NCBI GenBank assembly: GCA_905221605.1
Contig: CAJNDS010002165.1
Coordinates: forward strand, 145,001 to 209,000
Length of the DNA stretch: 64,000 nucleotides
Direction: 5' to 3'
Source of the DNA: Symbiodinium natans
Lineage: Eukaryota; Sar; Dinophyceae; Suessiales; Symbiodiniaceae
Shown here: in pieces, positions 20,512-31,329 of the stretch
Position numbering within the stretch: the first letter of the stretch is position 1
Layout: every line of letters starts with the position of its first letter
Program-made: the position numbers and the translations under genes
Notes under the pieces: model-generated
Databases searched by the model: none
What the model was told of the DNA's origin: nothing
What the model saw: the letters and a program-made list of their open reading frames with translations, nothing else

Positions 20512-21740
20512 GTGAGCTGAAAGGCGATTTAGACCAGCTACAGAGATATCGCCCTCCAACACCAAGGGGTGGATGGAGGTAGAGAGGGTGGAAATCTCTA
20601 TTTAGGGTTTAGGGTTTCGGGTTTAGGGTTTAGGGTGTATACGGTTTGGGGTTTAGGGTTAGCTCAACACTGTGGTCCCCTGCGCAGATGCAGCCCCTGG
20701 CAATTTGTGGACCCCTGGATTGAAGGCCCCCGAAGGCCCACCGTGAGCCCCTTCCCTTTGAATGGCCGGAGTCCGATCCCATACTTACGTTTTAGGGTTT
20801 AGATTTAGGGTTTAGGTCAAATGTAATTCTCAATGAAGACTCGCTGGTTCGGAGATCTCACTAAACTGCATGCCCGAACATTCAGACGGGGCTGGGCTGT
20901 CGTTTTGTACCGTACACTAGGGTAGTACCTGGAACTTGCCCTGAAGATCCCGACTGTGGCATCACAATCCCTGAACCACTTTGGAACCACAGCGTCTCCA
21001 ACTGGAAGAACGTCGTATCGAAACACTCGGGACCTTCCACTCCCCTCCTAAATCCCGAAAAAATCAAAACCCCAAAACCCCGAAGCCGAAAAACCCTAAA
21101 CCCGAAAAACCCTAAACCCTAAACCCTAAATCCACCCTAAACCCTAAACCCCGCCAATTGGCAGCTTCCGAGCTGCCGTTGGTCTTGATCCGCATGACGC
21201 AGTTCAGCGCGTCTGCCAGCTCCAATCCTGAGCTTTTAGTTAGGGTTTAGGGCTTAGGGCTTAGGGCTTAGGGCTTAGGGCTTAGGGCTTAGGGCTTAGG
21301 GCTTAGGGCTTAGGGTTTAGGGTTTAGGGCTTCGGGTTTAGGGTTTCGGGTTTAGGCTTCTAGGGTTTAGGGGGGCGGAGGCCCCGAGTGAACCCTTAGC
21401 CAGCACTCTGAGGAGAAAACGACAAAGGCTTTTTGGCAAACCGGCAAACAGGCCCATCCCAACTAGCTGTCGAAAAACATCTGGTGTTGTGGGTGTCCTG
21501 CTGTCGGAGATTGGCTACTCAGACACGAGGCCCTGCAACGTAGATCTCATAAGCGAGAACTGGATGCATGAAATCCACCGCTGGACGCAAGAGTGTACTA
21601 TTGGGAAGGTAGGGATGACGTGAATAGGTTTTCGGGTTTAGGGTTTAGGGTTTAGGGTTTACGGAAGTTCTGGGCCACTTGCTAACTGCATGACCCCTTC
21701 GTTCCAGTACGCCGTCACTGGCCAAAAGCAGCAAATATGA
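20512..21740 (+). CDS. Four-exon gene model, product unknown
   Basis: Exons 20512-20578, 20688-20742, 21381-21608 and 21708-21740 join in phase: AG/GT acceptor with GTAGAG donor; TGCGCAG acceptor with GTGAGC donor; CGGAG/GCC acceptor with AAG/GTAGGG donor over 76 open codons; CTTCGTTCCAG acceptor, then ten codons and TGA. Residues include ELKGDLDQLQRYRPPTPRGG, CSPWQFVDPWIEGPRRPT and DLISENWMHEIHRWTQECTI. The C-terminus is YAVTGQKQQI. A further in-phase exon at 21173-21238 is possible. Introns of 109, 638 and 99 nt all carry TTTAGGG copies. No domain recognised; the 5' end is not found. The first exon's island also reads openly on the minus strand. Confidence 0.45.
21150..21227 (-). CDS. Alternative minus-strand exon (island 21.2 kb)
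   Basis: CCCTAAA left, TTTAGGG right. Minus strand: acceptor GCTCAG before G, residues LELADALNCVMRIKTNGSSE, then the donor is the repeat itself (G/GTTTAGGG). Competes with a plus-strand exon at 21173-21238 (LPLVLIRMTQFSASASSNPE) that would fit the gene model around it. Confidence 0.25.
21239..21318. repeat. CTTAGGG variant array
   Basis: About ten tandem GGGCTTA heptamers in which the usual TTTAGGG has become CTTAGGG, flanked by standard units. Evidence of local homogenisation. Confidence 0.95.
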
Positions 21741-22040
21741 GACCTAGGCAAAAAACGTGACATGGCGCTTGCCACCACGCCGAAACCATGTTATTTGGGA
21801 TGATTTGGCAACCCCAAACGTTCCGATAACCCATGAAGGCGTATTACCTCTATAAGCCTCAAATGCTGAAAACAAAACAGTGGGATTCAGGGGGTTAGGG
21901 GTTTAAACCCCATGCAAAAACTACAAAACGACTAAAAGCCACATTCCTAAACTCTAACCCTAAACCCTAAACCCTAAACCCTAAACCCTAAACCCTAAAC
22001 CCTAAACCCTAAACCCTGAACCCTAAACCCTAAACGATAC

Positions 22041-22122
22041 GCTCTGCACCGAAGCTCTCAGGGCCGCGTCCTCCGGGCGACTGGCCAGAGCTGATCGGAA
22101 GACCTGCGCGGCGGCTTGGCAC
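22041..22122 (-). CDS. Candidate exon (island 22.1 kb)
   Basis: 82 nt between CCCTAAA and TTTAGGG blocks. Minus: acceptor TTGAG before G, residues AAAQVFRSALASRPEDAALR (TPR-like spacing), donor GTATCG. Plus: AASSGRLARADRKTCAAAWH with AAG/GTTGCG donor. Strand unresolved. Confidence 0.28.
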
Positions 22123-22489
22123 CTCAATGTTCCAAAGGTTGCGGTTGGTTTAGGGTTTAGGGTTTAGGGTTTAGGGTTAGGGTTTGAGGGTTTAGGGTTT
22201 AGGGTTTAGGGTAAGCCTCATACTGACAATGAAGATTCTAATTGCAAGAGTAATAGTCACACTCAGAGTAAAGGTTCCGGTGATTCAAAACAATAGTCGT
22301 AAGCATAATCGTAAGAGCAAGGGCAAGAGCAAGAACAGCAGCAACATGAACAAAAACAAACAATGATGACAAACAACATGAACCCTAAACCCTAGACCCT
22401 AAACCTTAAACCTTAAACCCGAAACCCTCAACCCTAAGCCCTTATCCATCCCCTAAACCCTAAACCCCTCCTTAAACCCCTCCTGCTTA

Positions 22490-22557
22490 GGCCAGGGCCC
22501 TGAAGCGCTTCGGGGCGGCTTAGCCATGGAGGCCCGGACCTTCGAAGTCGCGGCGTT
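22490..22557 (+). CDS. Candidate exon (island 22.5 kb)
   Basis: Plus strand: acceptor GCTTAG before G, residues PEALRGGLAMEARTFEVAA, and the donor is supplied by the repeat (GC/GTTTAGGG). The minus strand is also open with an AAG/G acceptor. Confidence 0.28.
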
Positions 22558-22647
22558 TAGGGTTTAGGGTTTAGGGTTTAGGGTTTAGGGTTTAGGGTTT
22601 AGGGTTTAGGGTTTAGGGTTTAGGGTTTAGGGTTTAGGGTTTAGGGT
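22558..22647. repeat. TTTAGGG array
   Basis: Twelve or more perfect heptamers starting exactly at the putative donor of the preceding exon island. Confidence 0.95.
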
Positions 22648-22950
22648 GCGGGTTGAAGGGCCCCCCCGGAGAGCCTAAGACCTCCCTGAACTAACCCAGC
22701 TGTGCATTTACCCGCCAGCCAGTTTAGGGTTTAGGGTTTAGGGTTTAGGGTTTAGGGTTTAGGGTTTAGGGTTTAGGAGTTTCGGACTTGGGCTTTCAGC
22801 GAAGGGCTTAGGGTTTATTCAGGGCTTAGGGGGTTGAAAGGGAGCTTGGATTTGGGAAGTATCGAGATGGTGAGCCCCCCTAAACCCTAAACTCTACACC
22901 CTAAACCCTAAACTCCGTATAAGTCCTGAAATACGCCACAAGGGTCTGAC

Positions 22951-23018
22951 CTGGGCCTAGAGCTTATAGAAAACACCAAGATTCGAAAGCGGGCTTTTTG
23001 CGGCTCACGGGGTCTAGG
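22951..23018 (+). CDS. Candidate exon (island 22.97 kb)
   Basis: The plus frame reads LGLELIENTKIRKRAFCGSR after ACAAG/GG and ends at GTCTAGGG. An alternative minus exon of 43 nt (22914-22956) fits AG/G and GTTTAG donor rules. Plus is preferred for its charged, stop-free length. Confidence 0.3.
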
Positions 23019-23109
23019 GTCAGGTTTATAGGAGGATCAGGGTTTTTAGGGTCAGGTTTATAGGAGGATTAGGGTTTTTTGGGGGTTTTGGGGGGTTTAG
23101 GGATTAGGG

Positions 23110-23575
23110 GTTTAGGGTTTTACTGGCTCTGGGGTTTGGGGTTTAGTTGTAAGTTCTGTTTTTCTTTGGAAAGGGGGGGCTGAAGGTTCCTAAACCCCGC
23201 TCGGGTCCCCAAGTACCCGGTGCTTTGGTCACCTTTGTAAACCCTTGACGTAAAACACACCGGAAGCACCCTCAACTCCAGTCTCTTGGCATGAAGGGGG
23301 AAGATGCTTCAGATCTTCATGGAAGGACCTAGAGGGCTGAAGATAAGGGGAGGATTTGGAGTTTTGGGGCTTCTAGGGCTTATGAGGCCTATCGGGTGGT
23401 GCCCATCTTCCCACGCCTTGTCTCAAACACCCCTACATCCGGACTCATGGCCTCCAACCCCCGAACAAAGGGAGGCCTCGTCCAACTGTTTCTGCAATGC
23501 TGGGCCTGGCATCAGGCAGTGCCACGCTCCAAAATTCGGAGGTTGAGGGTGCGAAGCCTCTGAAACTTGGGGCTT
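23110..23575. other. Intron-like unique stretch
   Basis: Mixed GC-rich unique sequence with scattered degenerate heptamers. A plus frame at 23304-23546 has no domain. Nothing else supported. Confidence 0.35.
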
Positions 23576-23632
23576 AGGACTTAGGGTTTAGGGTTTAGAG
23601 TTTAGGGCCCTGAACCCTAAACGGCCCTAAAC

Positions 23633-23772
23633 CCAATGACGATTCCACACCGGCCACTAGTCGTGTGCTCTCTTGATGAGGAAGGTGGTGCCAAGTCACC
23701 CTCGGCTAGAGCAGCCGCAGGGCCGTTCCGCCCATGCCAGAGGAGGTAGGGCCTTGGTATCTCGACGCGCGT
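23633..23772 (-). CDS. Candidate exon (island 23.7 kb)
   Basis: 140 nt with CCCTAAA on both sides. Minus: residues VEIPRPYLLWHGRNGPAAAL then AEGDLAPPSSSREHTTSGRC, donor ATTGG/GTTTAGGG made by the repeat. An internal AG/G acceptor at about 23757 gives a phase matching the exon candidate at 23875-23919. No family recognised. Confidence 0.35.
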
Positions 23773-23874
23773 CTTCACTAAACCCGAAAGCCTAAACCGT
23801 AGCCTCAACCTTATAACCCTATAAGGATTCAGTATAAGGTCTGGAAGGGCCCCAGGCCCTCTAGCGGGCCCAAC

Positions 23875-23919
23875 CTTGCCTTGCGTGATCTTCTCAGCTT
23901 GCGTGATGCTGAGTTGAAG
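23875..23919 (-). CDS. Candidate small exon (23.9 kb)
   Basis: Minus: 15 codons LQLSITQAEKITQGK ending at AAG/GTTGGG. With the alternative acceptor CTCAG its phase joins the 23.7-kb island. Confidence 0.28.
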
Positions 23920-24061
23920 CTACCGCAAACCCTAAACCCTAAACCCTAAACTCTAAACCCTAAACCCTAAACCCAAATTAAACCCTAAAGCCTAAACCCT
24001 AAACCATGCCAGCACGAGCCTTCCCTTGGCCTAGGGGGAACTGCGTAGCTTGACCATGCAG

Positions 24062-24131
24062 GCAGCGACAGCAAGAACGCATTGGGGCGATGCAGGCCGC
24101 TGGTCTCCGCGCATCGCCGGACAATCGCAGG
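24062..24131 (+). CDS. Candidate exon (island 24.1 kb)
   Basis: Plus: acceptor CATGCAG before G, residues QRQQERIGAMQAAGLRASPD, donor AGG/GTTTAGGG made by the repeat. The minus strand is open too. Confidence 0.3.
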
Positions 24132-24177
24132 GTTTAGGGTTTAATTAGGGTTTAGGGTTTAGGGTTTAGGGAGTCTC

Positions 24178-26040
24178 ATGTTCGCACGCCGTTGCCTAAG
24201 CGCATCTGGGACTCGTACATGTGCCTCACCTACAATTGGCTCTCAACAACTTGTCAGCGTTGAAGGGGGCGCGTTCAATAAGCAAACCTGTGGCGCTGTT
24301 ATTTGCTTGAGTAAACGGACGCTCACTGGTTTCTTCCGTCTCACACTGACCACACGCTCCAAGAACAAAAGCAGGTCAGTGTCATGCCTGGTTGCAAGCT
24401 GACACGGACGTACGCATTGCTGCCAACTGAAAGGCGTGACAGCATGTTGAAACACGTTGTGGCCCTGAAGACTTGCTGCAAGTCCGAGGGCCTGACCATC
24501 AAACAGAGCAAATCTCATGCCAAACATTCCCTGGATCGGACAAGGATGGATGCCCAACACCCAACACATTGGACACGCTTGCCCGTAACAGCCGTAACAG
24601 CTAGCTGGCGCTTCAACTTGGTTGAACACTGTCAGGAGACAGCTTGGCACGCTTCTATGTGTCCACATGGTACACTTTAAATTATGTCTCGTTGCAGGTC
24701 TGAAATTGAACAGCATGGCCAAACATCACCACGTCAATGGCAGAGAGCTTCAGGCCTGCAGAGTGACGAGGTGGGTGCCAGCCAGCCAGTGTGCCCAAAA
24801 GAGCAAACAACATACGACAGCATCGCATACTCATAGGATAGTGCAGTATACCCGACTAAGGTCCTTTCAAGATTGACTTCTCCTCTTAGGATAGCCGATG
24901 ACACGTCAGCAACACAATGTGAAAACATGTTGGACGTCCCGCGTACCCTGTATTCCCGCTATCACCTATACCCCTACCGCAAATTCTGCACTCTAACCCA
25001 GTTCTGGACAGCTACCAGGTCCCGTGAAGCCCCTTGACGCCGAGCCCCGACAAAACCTTGGTAGCAAACACAGGACGCCTTTCTCTCACACCTGAGCAAA
25101 TCCTCCCGTGGAAGGTAATTCAAAGGGAGGGGCGTTCTTATTTCATGCTACAAGCCCCATGAGCTCAGTAATGACTTTGAACTTAGAATATAACAGAAGG
25201 AAGGCGCTCTTGCTCGTATCTTGACGACCGTCAAGCAAACCCTGCAATAATATTAGGGGCCTTCATAGTTAGTACTGATTAGTATGTATATGGGGTTTTG
25301 GGGATTATTATAATATATTTATAAAGGGACCATAAGGGAAAACTATGAGTAATTCTGCCGACCCCTGCAATATTCAAAGCAAAGTGTCACAGCCAGCGCG
25401 CACACCACGAGCCATCGCGTTTGGCGGGGCATTGGCACGTGAAACGCCCTAAGGGATGGGCTAGTAGGCCTCAGAATTCCCGTAATCAACCACAAAAGGG
25501 CCCTTTTTCGGGGGTTAATTAGAGTTGTAGGGTAGAATAGCCCATCCTGGCATGGTACCGTGAGCCCCAACCCTCAAAACCAGATTCACATCAGATTGAG
25601 CAGCACTCGGCTCGTGGACCAGGATTCATGTCCCCTCGTTAAGAGTTTCGGATCTCGGCCGACCGACTACGGAGAGGTACTGTTCAACCTCCTGCGCGCA
25701 AGCTGGGGAATCGGGTTTAAGGTGGAGGTATGGTTTAGGGTTTAGGGTGATTGGTATGCGCAGCTTGGGCCAAACGAAACGCGATGCGCCTTCGGTGCTG
25801 CCAAGAATTCTTGTTGGCCGCACCCTGGGATCTTCCGTAAGGCACGTTTAGGGTTGGGGTTTAGGGTTTAGGGTTTAGGGTTTGGGGTTTAGGGTTTGGG
25901 TTTGGGGTTTAGGGTTTAGGGTTTAGGGTTTAGGGTTTGGGTTTAGGGTTTAGGGCTAGCTTCTGAGGGGTCTTACGAACCTCCAAGGGTCTGGGTCTGG
26001 GACTGCCGCTGGTGAAAGGGCCGAAAGCTCTCCTCCCTGA
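24178..26040 (+). CDS. Five-exon gene model, product unknown
   Basis: Phase-consistent exons: 24178-24374 (ATG start, MFARRCLSASGTRTC…, donor GCAG/GTCAGT), 24698-24770 (acceptor GTCTCGTTGCAG, residues SEIEQHGQTSPRQWQRASGL, donor GAG/GTGGGT), 25623-25721 (AG/G, residues VKSFGSRPTDYGEVLFNLLR, donor AAG/GTGGAG), 25764-25836 (GCGCAG, donor GTAAGG) and 25988-26040 (AAG/GG, GTAAGERAESSPP then TGA). The third intron would be only 42 nt, so the last two exons are weaker. 24170-25730 is free of telomere-like repeats. The chain has no recognised domain. ATG 24178 follows repeats and may instead be internal to an exon that begins at an acceptor. Confidence 0.4.
25285..25373. mobile_element. Interspersed element, family F
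   Basis: Words AAAGGGACCATAAGGGAAAA and GAGTAATTCTGCCGACCCCT recur in reverse at 51922-52010 (AGGGGTCGGATTCAGTAC, CCCTTATGGTCCC) and in weaker form at 355-415. Short, non-coding, dispersed copies. Confidence 0.6.
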
Positions 26041-26078
26041 GGGCTGTAGACCTAAAACTCAGGCTTGGTGGTTGAGGG

Positions 26079-26191
26079 TTAGGGTTTAGGGTTTAGGGTT
26101 TAGGGTTTAGGGTTTAGGGTTTAGGGTTTAGGGTTTAGGGTTTAGGGTTTAGGGTTTAGGGTTTAGGGTTTAGGGTTTAGGGTTTAGGGTT
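26079..26191. repeat. TTTAGGG array
   Basis: Sixteen perfect tandem heptamers. Confidence 0.95.
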
Positions 26192-26499
26192 TACCCCCCA
26201 GGTTCTCCCCGGTTCCCCCCTTTTAACTAACCTTGATTAGGCTTACTTCCCCCCAAACAATGGGGGGGGAACCTGGGGGGCCGGGGCGGGGGGGGTAGTA
26301 TAGAGGGGGTTTCAGCGCTTCATGGCCGTTCATAAGCTGCTGTTGCTGTGGGGGGGGGGGGGTGGGGGGGCTCCTGAGCTGCATCAGCCCGTCAACGGGT
26401 TCAGGGTTTAGGGTTTTTCGGCTTGCCCCACACCCTAAACCCGAAACCCGAAACCCTAAATGCTAAACCCTAAACCCTAAACACTACCCTAAACCCCAG

Positions 26500-26555
26500 G
26501 CGAGACACGTAGCTCAAGCCCGACGCCCGCTTTGGCTTGCGAACAGCTTAGGAAG
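26500..26555 (+). CDS. Candidate exon (island 26.5 kb)
   Basis: CCCTAAA left, TTTAGGG right. Plus: acceptor CCCCAG before G, residues ETRSSSPTPALACEQLRK, donor AAG/GTTTAGGG formed by the repeat. Confidence 0.33.
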
Positions 26556-27114
26556 GTTTAGGGCTTTAGGCTTATAGGGCTTAGCAAACCCTAAGCCCTA
26601 AACTGCTTATTGTTCTGTTGTGCTCTCTCTCCCTCTCTCTTTCGATCTCTCTGTCGGGAGACTCACTGACACACGCAACCCCATGCAGTCCTTGAGCCCC
26701 TAACCCTGAACCCTCAACCCTAAACCCCCAAAGCACCACGACGCGCCCTGAGAAACAGAACCCTAAAAACAGCCCTCAAGAACCACGCCACTGTAATAGA
26801 AACAGATTTAGGTTGAATCCAATACCTCACCCCTCAGTCCCTGCCTAAAATGCCTATTGCATGGATTCGCTCGTCCTTGTCATCAGGAAGGCACGCCATC
26901 GCAAAGGGAGGCGAGCTGAGCCCTAAGCCCTAGGCCCCAAGCCCTAAACCCTAGGTAGACCCCAAACCCTAAACCCTGATTCCTGCGGACGTTAGGGGCT
27001 TGAGGGTCTCTAAGGTCTGTCGGCTTCTAGGGTTTAGGTGGTAGAAGGGACGTCAGCTAAACCCTAAACCCTCAATCCTAAACCCTAAACCCTAAACCCT
27101 AAATCCTAAACCCC

Positions 27115-27180
27115 TGTTCTCAAGTTGAGCCATACGAGCTTCGCAGGCCAGGGTGGAGGTCCGGAGACAAGCTTGAGATT
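27115..27180 (-). CDS. Candidate exon (island 27.1 kb)
   Basis: Between CCCTAAA and TTTAGGGG-type blocks. The minus frame LVSGPPPWPAKLVWLNLRTG ends at a GTTTAGG donor. Weak; plus frames contain stops. Confidence 0.22.
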
Positions 27181-28284
27181 TAGGGGTTTAGGGGTTCAAA
27201 GGGTTTAGGGTTAGAGGTTTAGGGGTGTAGGGTTGGGGTTTAGGGGGTTTAGTGGTCTTGGGGTTGCGGGGTTTGGGGGTTCAGGGGTTTAGGGGTGTGG
27301 GGGTTCAGGGGTTTAAGGGTGCTTAGGGGCTTAGGGTTTTGAAGGTTTAGGGGTTCAGGGCTTCAAGTCTGAACAGGGAATTTAGGGAATGAGGTACTAT
27401 TTGCTTAAGAACCCCAAAAGAAAAAAACTAGTAAGCCCTATAGGGGATTCTCTGGGGGCACCGGGGGTTACGGGAGTGAGTCTCTGAGTAACTGCTCCGA
27501 CAAACAAGTAAGGCTTGAAGTAGGGTTTAGGGTTTAGGGTTTAGGGTTTAGGGTTTAGGGTTTAGGGTTTAGGGTTTGGGGTTTGGGGTTTGGGGTTTGG
27601 GGTTTGGGGTTTAGGGTTTGGATCCTCTCTAGGGGCTGTGCCTTGGACCCTTAAGGTTGTGCCGCCGGTTTTAAAGATATCTGAGGGAATATAAGGGCCA
27701 TATTAGGAGTATATTTGGGGGGGGGGGGGAACCTGTAAAGGTACAACCTTTGGGGTTACGAGCCTTAATCCCCTGATCCTGACTTCCCGAAGCCCTGAAC
27801 CCTTAACCGTGAACCCTGAAAACCCGAAAACATTAAACTCTTAAACTCTTGAACCCTTAAACCCTTAAGCCCTTACACCCTTGGTGTAGGATCGAGGGGG
27901 ATGAGGGGTTTAGTGTGTGGGGCTTACGGGCTTCGGGCTGAGGATTCATCACAGGTTCCCCTTCTACCCCCTATACTACCCCCCCCCCCCCCCCCAGGTT
28001 TTCCCCCAATTAAGCTGTGTAGGGGCTAATAAAGCCTATGAAGGGTTACGTACGGTTTTTTTTTGTTTTTTGGGGGGGGGGGGGGTTAGCAGGGAACCCA
28101 TGAATCTAAGGTGTCTGACAGCGAGCGCCTGACAGTGTCTCCCGATGCGGCAGACGTGGGGGTAGGTTTCACGCCCTAAGCCCTAAGCCCTCAGCCCTCT
28201 TCCCTAAGCCCTAACCCTAAGCCCAAACCCCAAACCCTAAACCCCAGACCCTAAACCCTAAACCCCGGATGCCTCCTCTTGTGG

Positions 28285-28340
28285 AGAGGCCGGAGTGGCC
28301 TGGGACATCCCTGCGCTGGTACCTCACCCAGGGGCAAGGT
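28285..28340 (+). CDS. Candidate exon (island 28.3 kb)
   Basis: Plus: AG/G acceptor after GGAGAG, residues PEWPGTSLRWYLTQGQ, donor CAAG/GTAGGG running into GGTTT repeats. The minus strand is also open. Confidence 0.3.
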
Positions 28341-28794
28341 AGGGGTTTAAGGTGCAGACGCAGGCTTTGGTGTTTTAGGGTTTGGTGGGTTTTAGGGTTT
28401 GTTAGGGTTTGGTGGGTTTTTGGGTTTTGGGGTTTAGGGTTTAGGGTTTCGGGCTTAGTTAAGGGCTTGGCGGCTTGGGAGCACTAAGCTGCGGTTCAGG
28501 AGAGGCAGGATTGCTGTCACCCGAGACACTCGAACTTCACGGCTGTGACAATCTCCTCTCCCTAAACCCTAAACCCTAAACACTAAACCCAAAACCCTAA
28601 ACCCTGAGCGCCAAAAGCCCAGGACAGCTGGGGGTGGGGGGGGGGTTCGGGCCCACCTTCAGCCCTCCCCCCTCCCAAAATTGGGGAACCCTGGTTGGAG
28701 CAAGTGCGAGGGTGCTCTTGAGGACTTTGGGGGTTGGGGGTTGGCGATTGTAGGGGTTTACGGGGAACCCTAAACCCCTAAACCCTAAGTGTTG

Positions 28795-29104
28795 TCCTAT
28801 GCAGAGGTGCAGGCGGAGTGGCATTTTCTTCCCTGCAACACAATCAACCCTACATACAGGGAACTACAACTGCATTTACCCTTTCAATCCATGTAGAAGT
28901 ATGCCCAAAACACACACTGTCATTAACCAGGCCAAACCTCACCCAGCAGACCGCCAGGAGCCTGGGTATTCAGACCCCCAGCAGGCCACACGAGCGGGCC
29001 GAGGACTCTGGGTATTCAGGTCCCTTTTAGGCCCACGGAAGCAAATGGCACTAACACAGCAAGGTCGGATCGCATCGGCCCCCCCCGCCACCGGCTCCCG
29101 ATGA
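28795..29104 (+). CDS. Open frame of about 101 codons, product unknown
   Basis: Follows the acceptor TCCTATGCAG and runs without stop to TGA at 29102-29104. Contains NYNCIYPFNPCRSMPKTHTV and two similar phrases, EPGYSDPQQ and RGLWVFRS. No domain recognised. It could be a terminal exon or chance. Confidence 0.3.
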
Positions 29105-29105
29105 T

Positions 29106-29272
29106 GTATCTTCAGAGCTTACGCCCTTAGGCTCACCATAGCCCAGAAACCCTAAAAAATAGGCCTTCGGGCCCCAAAACCTTAAAGTAGAAGAGCTTAC
29201 ACCCTTCTCAGGCTCAACGTAGCTCAAAAATCCTATATTACTTGGCCTTTCGGGCCCCAAAAACCTTAAAAT
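29106..29272. repeat. Tandem pair of about 87-bp units
   Basis: Two diverged copies of a unit holding AGAGCTTACGCCCTTAGGCT, CATAGCCCAGAAACCCTA and GGCCTTCGGGCCCCAAAACC. A third, more distant relative lies at 41075-41150. Confidence 0.65.
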
Positions 29273-29371
29273 CAGAGGCCTTGGGAGCTTGAGGAACAGG
29301 GTCTAGGGTTTAGGGTTTAGGGTTTAGGGTTTAGGGTTTGGGGTTTAGGGTTTAGGGTTCTCCTGCCGGCG

Positions 29372-29428
29372 GCTGAAGCTGCCATGCTCTCACTGTCTGT
29401 GAAGAACAGCGCGTCCTGGGAGTCGCCG
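29372..29428 (-). CDS. Candidate exon (island 29.4 kb)
   Basis: Minus: GACTCCCAG before G, residues DALFFTDSESMAASAAGR, then a GA-type donor. Here the repeats point inward (TTTAGGG left, CCCTAAA right), opposite to the usual polarity. Confidence 0.28.
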
Positions 29429-29576
29429 ATCGCCCTAAACCCTAAACCCTAAACCCTAAACCCCAAACCCCAAACCCTAAACCGGTTTAGGGACTCGGCC
29501 TGACGGAGGCACGCATCCCAACTAAAGACGTCGGATTCTCCCAGTTGAGGGGTTTGTAGGGTTTTCTTCGGGCTTA

Positions 29577-29655
29577 GGGTTGTAGGGTTTGTAGGGTTTG
29601 TAGGGTTTGTAGGGTTTGTAGGGTTTGTAGGGTTTGTAGGGTTTGTAGGGTTTAG
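29577..29655. repeat. GTAGGGTTT nonamer variant array
   Basis: Eight to nine tandem copies of a 9-bp derivative of the heptamer (TTTGTAGGG). It opens a Tyr-Lys-Pro or Asn-Pro-Thr frame on the minus strand that is an artefact. Confidence 0.95.
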
Positions 29656-30050
29656 GGTTAGATAGTTGCCACATAAAGTAGCAACAAATAGAACAGCCCA
29701 CGATTGTAAGCCACTCACAATTCGACGGTGACCCTAAGCCCGAAAGTAGCACCCCACAAATGATGCCCCTCGATTTCATAAACCCTATAAGCCCCAGATC
29801 CTAAACCCTAAATCTCACAACCCAAAGCCCCACAGTGGGCAACGATTGTGGGTACGTTGGGATCTTAGTAAACTAGACCCAAGCGTAACCTAGGAACACA
29901 AGGGTGCCCTTTGTGCTTTCAAGGGTCTTATGAGGGAACCTAAACCCCCCCAAAAAAGGAATAAGGGCGTACTCCGGGTCCTAGCAACCCTAAACCCTAA
30001 ACCCTAAACCCTAAACCCTAAACCCTAAACCCTAAACCCTAAACCCTCAC

Positions 30051-30131
30051 AAGGTTCGCTTCACGCACAAAAAGGGAAGCCGGTCCTTCCTCTCGCGGCT
30101 ACTTGCGGCGCATCTTTCGCACGGCTTGTGC
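30051..30131 (-). CDS. Candidate exon (island 30.1 kb)
   Basis: CCCTAAA on both sides. Minus: acceptor GCAGAG before G, residues HKPCERCAASSRERKDRLPF, donor GTGAGG merging into GGTTTAGGG. Length 81 nt fits phases 1 and 2. Two Cys pairs are visible, but no zinc-binding family can be named. Confidence 0.35.
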
Positions 30132-30383
30132 CTCTGCTGAGGCTCAAGGGGCAGCGGTTCTGTTCTTGCCCAAACCCTAAACCCTGAACCCTGAACCCTG
30201 AACCCTAAACCCTAAACCCTAAACCCTAAACCCTAAACCCTAAACCCTAAACCTAAACCCTAAACCCTAGACCCTAAACCCGAAACCTAAAACCCCAAGA
30301 CCTGAACCTTAAACCCTAGTCGGACCCAGGGTTGCCAGCGCTGATATTGCATATGGGGATCCTACTATTTGGGGTCTAGAATC

Positions 30384-30483
30384 TTGGTATGTTCCCTCCT
30401 ATACTAAGTCCTTAATAGGGATCATAATACGGGATACTATATTCCCCATTAAGGACTGCTCGTATGAGGGGGAGCGTCCCAAC
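30384..30483. mobile_element. Hairpin element, family A (GGGATGTTCCC ends)
   Basis: Left end TGGTATGTTCCCTCCTATAC, TAAGTCCTTAATAGGG; right end CATTAAGGACTGC, then GGGGGAGCGTCCCAA. Imperfect inverted repeat of about 100 bp related to the copies at 38986, 47703, 51239 and 55887. Confidence 0.6.
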
Positions 30484-30699
30484 TAGAATCTCCTATTATC
30501 CGCAACCCCCATAAGAACTGGCTTCAGGGGCCACTGGGTTAGGCAGTGTAGGGTTTGGGGGTCTAGGGCTCTAAGGTTTGGGTGTTTGTTTAGGGCTTTA
30601 CGGTTTGGGGTTTTCAATTGGGTTGTTTGTGGTCTGGGGTCTGGGGCTTGGGGCTTAGAGTCTCAGAGGCTTTTAGAATGGTTGGGTCTATGGGGTGAA

Positions 30700-31220
30700 A
30701 GGCTAGGACGCGGACAAACGCATTGAAAGCCCAAAGCCCACCTCGGCACTAGTAACAGCAGGATAACAAAAAAGAATAAAGAACATCTTAATTACTGAAT
30801 CAGAAGGAAAAACGACAAACCAGGCACTCAATGACAAAGGCAAATAGTGAAGAAAAAACAGGACCATAAACATAACCGTTAAACCATGCACACAAACGAG
30901 TTTACCTGTAAAAAAACAACTACAAGTATGAATACATACAACAATCGAACAAATACATGAATGAACAAAAAAAGAAAACATATACCCAATAAATATAATA
31001 TATATATATACATATATATATCGTTGTATATATATATATATATATTTATTTATTTATTCATGCATGCAAACATGACAAGAAGAATGGCCAGTTCGCAACA
31101 TCCGCTACAACAGAAATTACCAAGCCCCGGCCACCCTGCTAAGGCAGGCAAGGGTTTAGTTTAGCGTTCAGGGTTGAGGGTTGGGTATATTCCCTTGCAC
31201 TGCTACATGAGGCGAAAGAT
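30700..31220. other. AT-rich stretch with TA and TTTA microsatellites
   Basis: Low-GC sequence with TATATA runs at 31000-31060. A 92-codon minus frame (30703-30981) is hydrophobic because of the base composition; no family recognised. Confidence 0.45.
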
Positions 31221-31329
31221 TATACAATGTACCTACTCACTCATTCCCGATTATGCGATTCAAAAAGAGCAGGCTTAATCTGGTGGCAAGCAATAGCTGT
31301 AGGATGTATATACTTTCTTGAGGGTAGAG

